Below, piece by piece: positions 5,724 to 10,268 of a stretch of DNA of 10,268 bases; positions within the stretch are counted from its first letter, which is position 1, and every line of letters begins with the position of its first letter. The notes under the pieces are model-generated. The model was not told where the DNA came from, searched no databases, and worked only from the letters and a program-made list of their open reading frames with translations. The position numbers and the translations under genes were made by a program. Origin of the DNA: an uncultured Collinsella sp. (GTDB taxonomy: Bacteria; Actinomycetota; Coriobacteriia; Coriobacteriales; Coriobacteriaceae); contig CATZKS010000074.1 in assembly GCA_958421035.1 (NCBI GenBank), forward strand, positions 1 to 10,268. Reading direction: 5' to 3'.

Positions 5724-7172
5724 ATGGCAAATTACAAAAAGGTGGCAGAGCAGATTCTCTCCACTGTGGGCGGGGCGGAAAACGTGGCTTCGGTTACGCA
5801 TTGCATGACGCGCCTGCGCTTCAACCTCAAGGATGAAAGCCTCTCGAATGATGAGAAGCTTGAGGACATCTCGTCTATCATCAGCGTCGTGCACGCCGGA
5901 GGGCAGGTGCAGCTGGTGGTCGGGCCCACGGTCGACAAGGTCTACGACGAGGTTTGTAAGCAGGGCGGATTCGAGGTCACGGTATCGATTGACGAGGAAC
6001 TCGATGGCCCTCAGCTTAGCTGGAAGGAGCGCTTGGCGCCTAAGCACCTCTTCAATCAGCTGCTCGATGCCGTGAGCGGCGCTATCACCCCGATCCTTCC
6101 GATCTTTTGTGTCGCCGGTATCTTCAAGATGCTCGTTATTCTGTTTGGGCCCGAAGGCGCCGGTTTTATGTCCGAAACGAGCGACCTGTATCGGATCCTT
6201 TCCCTGGTGGGCGATGCGGCGTATTACTACTTCCCGGTGTTTGCCGCCTATAGCTCGGCTAAGAAGTTCAAAACGAGTCCTGTGCTGGCACTGCTCATCG
6301 CTGTTGTGATGATTTATCCCGACATGCTCGCTATTGTTGAGGACGGAAAGCCTTTCAGCGTCTTCGGCATCCCCATGCAGCTCGTCAACTACACCCAGGC
6401 TGTTCTTCCGGTCATCTTGATCACCTGGGCCCAGTCCTATGTTGAGCGCTTCTTTAAGAAGATCTCGCCTGATATGTTGCGCATTCTGATCGTACCCGTG
6501 GGTACGGTGCTCGTGATGTTGCCGGTCGCGCTGTGCCTCTGCGGCCCTGCCGTCCAATTTGTCATGGGCCTTGTGGCCGATTTCATCATTTGGCTCGCCT
6601 CTGTTGCCGGTCCCGCTGCGACCGCGGTTATCGGCGCATTCTGGAATCTGATCATCGCCACCGGCATGCACGTGCCGATCTATACCGCCATATTGCCCGC
6701 CGCGCTCCAGAACGGTTACGACGCCATCTTATACCCCGGCACCGCGGTTGTAGCCTACACCACGCTTGCCATCGCGCTCGCCTATGGCCTGCGCGCTAAG
6801 GACAAGGAGAGTCGAGCCACGGGCTGGAACTTGTTCATCACCTATGCCTTCGGTCGCGTGAGTGAGCCCATCATCTACGGCATCCTGTTTCGCGACAAGA
6901 AGGCTCTTGCCTGGAACATGATTGGTGGTGCTGTCGGTGGTCTGCTGGTAAGCCTTCTTCATGCCAACGTCTATATCTTCACTGGCGTTGGTTTCCCATG
7001 GATGAACGTGCTCATGTTTGCTCAGGATATCATCCCTGGCACCATCGGGTGTCTTGCTGGCGGTGCCGTGACGTTTGCGTTGGCGATGATTTTTGGATTT
7101 GAAGGACAGGAGAAGATGCCGTTGAAGTCCAAGAGCGGCGATTCTGAGGCCGTTGAATCCGTCGAGGCATAA
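5724..7172 (+). CDS. PTS beta-glucoside permease, EIIBC
   Basis: This 482-residue membrane protein would import and phosphorylate a beta-glucoside (cellobiose, arbutin or salicin type). The N-terminal EIIB domain (1 to about 80) has the phosphorylated Cys27 in SVTHCMTRLRF. The EIIC channel domain (about 105-460) has many hydrophobic spans, GMHVPIY near 314-320 and GRVSEPIIYG near 377-386, a variant of the GITEP motif of the bgl-type glucose superfamily. The protein stops at a short hydrophilic tail. The C-terminal EIIA domain found in BglF-type proteins of about 620 residues is absent, so EIIA must act in trans. AAAGGAG (5711-5717) lies 6 bases before ATG 5724, better spacing than ATG 5721. 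It follows licT by 70 bp and precedes a GH1 6-phospho-beta-glucosidase, which supports the substrate class. The exact sugar is unknown. Confidence 0.92.
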   Translation: MANYKKVAEQILSTVGGAENVASVTHCMTRLRFNLKDESLSNDEKLEDISSIISVVHAGGQVQLVVGPTVDKVYDEVCKQGGFEVTVSIDEELDGPQLSWKERLAPKHLFNQLLDAVSGAITPILPIFCVAGIFKMLVILFGPEGAGFMSETSDLYRILSLVGDAAYYYFPVFAAYSSAKKFKTSPVLALLIAVVMIYPDMLAIVEDGKPFSVFGIPMQLVNYTQAVLPVILITWAQSYVERFFKKISPDMLRILIVPVGTVLVMLPVALCLCGPAVQFVMGLVADFIIWLASVAGPAATAVIGAFWNLIIATGMHVPIYTAILPAALQNGYDAILYPGTAVVAYTTLAIALAYGLRAKDKESRATGWNLFITYAFGRVSEPIIYGILFRDKKALAWNMIGGAVGGLLVSLLHANVYIFTGVGFPWMNVLMFAQDIIPGTIGCLAGGAVTFALAMIFGFEGQEKMPLKSKSGDSEAVESVEA

Positions 7173-7200
7173 GAGGCTACTACACAAATATGCTCCCCAG

Positions 7201-7262
7201 CCGTTGCGCGGTCCGACCCCTTGGCCGCGCAACGGTACTGTGCTGTTGCGCGGCACTTGCCG
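7201..7262 (+). other. intercistronic alternative hairpins between permease and glucosidase genes
   Basis: The 146-bp gap 7173-7318 contains CCGTTGCGCGG (7201-7211) and its exact complement CCGCGCAACGG (7225-7235), an 11-bp stem with a 13-base loop. GTTGCGCGG recurs at 7245-7253 and can pair with the same middle segment (7225-7233). The third copy also overlaps a small CGGCA/TGCCG hairpin (7251-7262). There is no U-tract and no RAT. The structure may slow exonucleases, set the permease-to-enzyme ratio, or switch between states. The glucosidase Shine-Dalgarno AAAGGA (7303-7308) lies further on. Confidence 0.6.
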
Positions 7263-7318
7263 AGTCCGTTGCGTTCGACAGTGTGGGCCGGGAATTTGAT
7301 AGAAAGGACGACACCATA

Positions 7319-8737
7319 ATGTTTAGAGAAGATTTTTTATGGGGCGGGGCTCTGGCTGCAAACCAGTGCGAGGGAGGATGGAACGAAGGCGGTCGCGGTT
7401 TAGCCAATTCCGACATGCTGCCGTTTGGCGATCAACGCATGGACGTCATGCGGGGAGACCTTGATCCGCGTGCGTTGGCACCCGACAGCTTCTATCCCGC
7501 TCGCAAGGGCATTGATTTTTACCATAGGTACAAGCAGGATATTGAACTGTTTGCCCAGATGGGTTTTAAATGCCTGCGCTTATCAATCGCCTGGAGCCGC
7601 ATTTTTCCCAAAGGAGACGAAGCCGAGCCCAATGAAGAAGGCCTTGCCTTTTACGAGGATGTTTTTAGGACGTGCCGCGCGCATGACATTGAGCCTTTGG
7701 TGACGCTCAACCACTATGATGTTCCCATGCATCTCGTCGATGCGTATGGCGGATGGCGCGATCGCAGGTTGGTCGACCTGTTCGAGCGATATTTGCGTAC
7801 CGTGTTCGAGCGCTATCGGGGATTGGTCAATTATTGGCTGACCTTTAACGAGATCAACATCATGACGCAGGCGTGCTTTATGGCGGCGGGGATCATCTTC
7901 GAGCAAGGGGAGAATCGCTATGCAACGGTTCACACGGCCGTGCACCATGTATTGGTTGCGAGCGCCCGTGCGGTCGGGGCGTGTCATGAACTGTGCCCTG
8001 GGGCGAAGATCGGTTGCATGCTCAACGCAGGTGTCTTCTATCCGGCTACATGTGATCCGGACGATGTGCTGGCTGCGCAGGCTGAGAATCGCAGCCATTA
8101 CATGTTTACCGACGTCCAGGTGCGCGGTGCGTACCCGAGCTATGTTCTCAAGGAATACGCCCGCCATGGTTTTGAGGTGCCCTATCGGGATGATGACCGC
8201 GAAGTACTGGCTGCAAACCTGGTCGATTTCGTCTCGTTTTCGTATTACTCGACGCGCGTCGCAAAAGCGCATGCGGAAGGTCAGTTCGATTCGAACCTTC
8301 TTCGATCGGCGCCTAATCCGTATCTAAAACAGGAGCCTTGGGGGAGGTTTATCGACCCCAAAGGGCTGCGCGTCACCATGAATGAAATCTGGGATCGCTA
8401 TCAAAAGCCGCTGTTCATCGTCGAAAACGGTTTGGGTGCTCCTGATGTGCCGGAAGATTCGGGTGAAATAGAAGACGACTATCGAGTTGAATACCTGCGG
8501 GCCCACATCGAGGCGATGAGGGAGACCGTCGAGCTCGACGGGGTGGAACTCATGGGATATACCTGTTGGGGCCCGATCGATTTGGTTTCGGTCGCCACAG
8601 GACAGATGCGTAAGCGCTACGGGTTTATCTATGTCGATCGAGACGATAGCGGTGCGGGCTCGTTTGAGAGACGTAAAAAGAAAAGCTTCGAATGGTACCG
8701 ACGCGTAATAGCAAGCAATGGCGAAGACCTTGCGTAA
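7319..8737 (+). CDS. 6-phospho-beta-glucosidase, glycoside hydrolase family 1
   Basis: This 472-residue cytoplasmic enzyme hydrolyses the 6-phospho-beta-glucoside delivered by the PTS, giving glucose 6-phosphate and an aglycone or glucose. It is a retaining (beta/alpha)8 enzyme. FLWGGALAANQCEG (6-19) is the GH1 N-terminal signature. The acid/base is Glu178 in TFNEIN and the nucleophile is Glu369 in IVENGLG. The block from Ser424 to RKRYGFIYVD (431-440), with Lys432 and Tyr434, resembles the phosphate-binding site of 6-phospho-glycosidases such as E. coli BglA, and argues against a plain beta-glucosidase. Length is typical. ATG 7319 follows AAAGGA; an upstream in-frame ATG at 7190 lacks a ribosome site and would translate the hairpin region. 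Tandem stops (TAATAA) end the gene. No clear terminator follows before the lacI-type promoter. It is last in the licT-EIIBC-GH1 operon. Confidence 0.93.
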   Translation: MFREDFLWGGALAANQCEGGWNEGGRGLANSDMLPFGDQRMDVMRGDLDPRALAPDSFYPARKGIDFYHRYKQDIELFAQMGFKCLRLSIAWSRIFPKGDEAEPNEEGLAFYEDVFRTCRAHDIEPLVTLNHYDVPMHLVDAYGGWRDRRLVDLFERYLRTVFERYRGLVNYWLTFNEINIMTQACFMAAGIIFEQGENRYATVHTAVHHVLVASARAVGACHELCPGAKIGCMLNAGVFYPATCDPDDVLAAQAENRSHYMFTDVQVRGAYPSYVLKEYARHGFEVPYRDDDREVLAANLVDFVSFSYYSTRVAKAHAEGQFDSNLLRSAPNPYLKQEPWGRFIDPKGLRVTMNEIWDRYQKPLFIVENGLGAPDVPEDSGEIEDDYRVEYLRAHIEAMRETVELDGVELMGYTCWGPIDLVSVATGQMRKRYGFIYVDRDDSGAGSFERRKKKSFEWYRRVIASNGEDLA

Positions 8738-8790
8738 TAACGTTAAGATGGACAAATGCGCCCGTTGGGGGAATAGTCGTGCCGCTTCGC

Positions 8791-8818
8791 TTGACAACAG
8801 GCTAAACTAGCTAATAAA
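8791..8818 (+). promoter_or_regulatory. promoter of the LacI-family gene
   Basis: A perfect TTGACA (8791-8796) is followed after 16 bp by AATAAA (8813-8818, 4 of 6 to TATAAT), in an A/T-rich patch unlike the surrounding GC-rich DNA. Transcription should start near 8825, giving a leader of about 87 bases. The regulator thus probably has its own transcript, separate from the glucosidase operon. Confidence 0.55.
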
Positions 8819-8836
8819 CATTTACTATTCTGTTTA
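8815..8836. promoter_or_regulatory. candidate operator, TAAACA-N10-TGTTTA
   Basis: A perfect 6-bp inverted repeat overlaps the -10 box and start region of the regulator's promoter. Further half-sites occur as CTAAAC at 8802-8807 and GTTTAG at 8853-8858. Autoregulation by the downstream LacI-family protein is a natural hypothesis, although the site lacks the central CG typical of that family. A/T-rich composition makes chance palindromes easier. Confidence 0.35.
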
Positions 8837-8911
8837 GATTGAATTTGCGGTCGTTTAGTTACCGAGTCATCGAGTCGCGATGCTCCGCCACGACCGTTGC
8901 TAGGGGGAACA

Positions 8912-9922
8912 ATGGCCAAAGCAAGTGTCCGCGAGATCAGCCGCATCACCGGCTTTTCGCCCGCGACCGTATCGAACGCGCTCAATCGCAAGCGCAGCGT
9001 GAGCGAGGAGACCGCCAAGGTCATCCTTGAATGCGCGCAGTCGCTCGGCTACCAGCAGTCGACGCAACTCGAGAGCATCCAGTTTGTTCTCGCGCGCAAG
9101 ACGGGCGCCATTTTGGACGAAAGTACCTTTCACCCTGCGGTCATCGAGGGCGTGGAGCGCCAGGCGCGTCGTCACGGCATGAGCACGAGCTTTGTCTCGC
9201 TCGACTTTAGCGACCTGGACGCCGTGCGCCCGCAGGTCGAGGGCCTTATCGCCGATCCGTCAGCCGCTATCGTGCTGATGGGTACCGAGCTGGGCGAGGA
9301 GGACTACGCCCTGTTTGCCAACGCTGCTGCCCACCTGATCGTGCTCGATGGCTGGAGCGATCGCCAGTACTTCGATGCCGTGGTCATCGCCAATACCGAT
9401 TCGGTGCTGCGCGCCGTTGACCATCTTATCGAGAAAGGTCACAAGCAGATTGGCTATCTAGCGGGCGACCTGCGTATCCGCAACTTTAAGGACCGTGAGC
9501 GCGGCTACCGTCAAGCGCTTGAGGATGCGGGCCTTGAGCCCAATCCGGCATGGCATGTCACCCTGGGCACCACACTCGAGGGCGCTTATCACGACATGGG
9601 TGCCTGGCTCGACACCGTCTCGCGCGACGACCTGCCGACGGCCTTCTTTGCCGAAAACGACGTACTCGCCGTTGGTGCCATGCGTGCCCTCAACGAGCAT
9701 GGCGTGCGCGTGCCCGACGATGTGTCGATGATCGGCTTCGACGACCTGTCCGTGGGCGCGTTCTCCAATCCGCCGCTCACCACGGTGCATGTTCCCAAGC
9801 ACGAGGTGGGCGAGATCGCGGTGCGCCGTCTGGTGGGCAACATCCGCAATCCCAAGAGCTATACCTGCAAGACGGCCGTCTCGACCTACTTTGTCGAGCG
9901 CCAGAGCGTGCGCGAGATCTAG
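8912..9922 (+). CDS. LacI/GalR-family transcriptional regulator
   Basis: This 336-residue DNA-binding protein probably represses a sugar-use operon. The N-terminal helix-turn-helix is SVREISRITGFSPATVSNAL (5-24), with RSVSEETAKVILECAQSLGY completing the headpiece. The periplasmic-binding-protein-like core (about 54-333) carries RERGYRQAL (196-204), FAENDVLAVGAMRAL (246-260), VPDDVSMIGFDD (267-278) and PPLTTVHVPKHEVG (287-300), all standard for the family. The stretch between LGY (45-47) and the first core strand is about eight residues shorter than in LacI or PurR and lacks the usual hinge-helix AR-x-L element. ATG 8912 follows AGGGGGA (8902-8908); an in-frame TTG at 8897 is less likely. It lies 174 bp after the glucosidase with its own promoter. 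It may control the beta-glucoside operon or a distant target; the ligand cannot be read. Confidence 0.92.
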   Translation: MAKASVREISRITGFSPATVSNALNRKRSVSEETAKVILECAQSLGYQQSTQLESIQFVLARKTGAILDESTFHPAVIEGVERQARRHGMSTSFVSLDFSDLDAVRPQVEGLIADPSAAIVLMGTELGEEDYALFANAAAHLIVLDGWSDRQYFDAVVIANTDSVLRAVDHLIEKGHKQIGYLAGDLRIRNFKDRERGYRQALEDAGLEPNPAWHVTLGTTLEGAYHDMGAWLDTVSRDDLPTAFFAENDVLAVGAMRALNEHGVRVPDDVSMIGFDDLSVGAFSNPPLTTVHVPKHEVGEIAVRRLVGNIRNPKSYTCKTAVSTYFVERQSVREI

Positions 9923-9957
9923 TCGGAACGGCGCCAGACCCCAGAGCGGAAAAGTCC

Positions 9958-9981
9958 TTCTAGATTACCTAGAATGATTTT
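9958..9981 (+). terminator. weak hairpin with short T-tract after the LacI-family gene
   Basis: TTCTAG (9958-9963) and CTAGAA (9969-9974) form a 6-bp A/T-rich stem around ATTAC, followed by TGATTTTT. It lies 35 bp after the stop codon. It is too weak to be a strong terminator and may instead be a protein-binding palindrome. Confidence 0.3.
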
Positions 9982-9984
9982 TCT

Positions 9985-10019
9985 GGGACGGGGATTTAAA
10001 ACTCATTGATCCCCGTCCC
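9985..10019. other. hairpin A:B, GGGACGGGGAT / ATCCCCGTCCC
   Basis: An exact 11-bp GC-rich stem (9985-9995 with 10009-10019) surrounds a 13-base loop. No U-tract follows it. Its 3' arm is also the 5' arm of the adjacent terminator hairpin, so both cannot form at once. It may belong to a repeat family used as intergenic hairpins in this genome. Confidence 0.7.
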
Positions 10020-10048
10020 GGGTAGCTCATTTGGGACGGGGCTTTTTT
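10011..10048 (+). terminator. intrinsic terminator B:C after the LacI-family gene
   Basis: CCCCGTCCC (10011-10019) pairs with GGGACGGGG (10033-10041) around a 13-base loop, and C plus six T residues follow (10043-10048). The form and the position between the regulator and luxS fit an intrinsic terminator. Competition from the upstream A segment is described under findings. Confidence 0.75.
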
Positions 10049-10060
10049 GGCTGGTATGAT
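10031..10060 (+). promoter_or_regulatory. candidate extended -10 promoter of luxS
   Basis: TATGAT (10055-10060, 5 of 6) is preceded by TGG, giving the TGn extended -10 form. TTGGGA (10031-10036, 4 of 6) lies 18 bp upstream, inside the terminator hairpin. Transcription would start near 10067, leaving a leader of about 57 bases with a strong Shine-Dalgarno, AGAGGA (10112-10117). Confidence 0.5.
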
Positions 10061-10123
10061 TGGTGCGACCATTCGAATCAGCTAAAAGAGCCCGTCCCAA
10101 ATTGACTACCGAGAGGATCTGCC

Positions 10124-10268
10124 ATGGAGCGCATCGCGAGTTTTTCCGTTGACCATCTGCTGCTTGAACCCGGCGTGTATGTGAGCCGCATCGACCGCGA
10201 TCCGGCGACCGGCGCCGCCGTCACCACCTTTGACCTGCGCCTGACCACGCCCAACAAGGAGCCGGTCA
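10124..10268 (+). CDS. luxS: S-ribosylhomocysteine lyase LuxS (5' part, truncated by window end)
   Basis: The first 48 codons read MERIASFSVDHLLLEPGVYV... and then VTTFDLRLTTPNKEPV. The SF-x-VDH opening and the FDLR...PNKEP segment are characteristic of the LuxS N-terminus, and the MERIASF/LLLEPGVYVSR style resembles LuxS of Actinobacteria such as bifidobacteria. LuxS splits S-ribosylhomocysteine into homocysteine and the autoinducer-2 precursor DPD, in the activated methyl cycle. The iron ligands (His, His, Cys) and catalytic Cys lie beyond the window, so an intact active site cannot be confirmed. ATG 10124 is 6 bases after AGAGGA. It is likely transcribed on its own from the promoter just upstream, separate from the LacI-family gene. 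Confidence 0.9.
   Translation, partial: MERIASFSVDHLLLEPGVYVSRIDRDPATGAAVTTFDLRLTTPNKEPV

Noticed and set aside
5631..6671. 346-codon minus-strand open frame opposite the PTS gene
   Set aside because: Antisense to the EIIB and EIIC domains; the predicted protein is hydrophilic, His/Asp/Arg-rich and unlike any family I know.
7190..7318. 43-residue N-terminal extension of the 6-phospho-beta-glucosidase
   Set aside because: The upstream ATG has no ribosome site, the extension runs through the hairpin region, and GH1 proteins start at the FxWG motif, matched by ATG 7319.
8864..8885. Imperfect palindrome around CATCG-N5-CGATG in the LacI-family leader
   Set aside because: Five-bp arms with a bulge are too weak to call an operator or hairpin without comparative support.

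Overview
The window looks like ordinary chromosome from a high-GC actinobacterium. Its combination of LicT/BglG-type PTS control, a fermentable beta-glucoside operon, an actinobacterial-looking LuxS and GGGACGGGG-type intergenic hairpins suggests a gut Coriobacteriia such as Collinsella. That assignment is inference from gene content and style; no marker gene is present to prove it. There are no tRNA or rRNA genes, insertion sequences or CRISPR arrays.

Layout. (1) 1-156: possibly the last 37 codons of a rightward gene, then a perfect 18-bp inverted repeat. (2) 180-2396, minus strand: a large OatA-type membrane O-acyltransferase with a C-terminal SGNH domain. (3) 2397-2581: a divergent intergenic region with a good rightward promoter whose -35 box lies in the palindrome GTTCAC-N6-GTGAAC. 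(4) 2582-4556: a two-gene nucleoside/ribose salvage operon, a ribokinase and an inosine-uridine-type nucleoside hydrolase 4 bp apart. (5) 4557-8737: a beta-glucoside operon of a LicT/BglG antiterminator, a PTS EIIBC permease and a GH1 6-phospho-beta-glucosidase. (6) 8912-9922: a LacI-family regulator with its own promoter. (7) 9923-10123: nested GGGACGGGG/CCCCGTCCC hairpins. (8) 10124 to the window end: the first 48 codons of luxS.

How the genes work together. The nucleoside hydrolase would release ribose from nucleosides and the ribokinase would phosphorylate it for the pentose phosphate pathway. In the beta-glucoside operon the EIIBC imports and phosphorylates a beta-glucoside, the GH1 enzyme cleaves the 6-phospho-glycoside, and LicT relieves termination in the leader when substrate is present. 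The EIIBC has no EIIA domain, so phosphate must come from an EIIA encoded elsewhere.

The most interesting material is RNA-level. I see three LicT-type ribonucleic antiterminator (RAT) motifs, not one. Two are in tandem in the leader; only the second overlaps a classic terminator. A third lies across the licT stop codon and has no terminator. Its last two bases are shared with a 7-bp helix that would cover the permease Shine-Dalgarno sequence, suggesting a possible translational RAT switch. Two other intergenic regions (7201-7262 and 9985-10102) carry segments that can pair in mutually exclusive ways.
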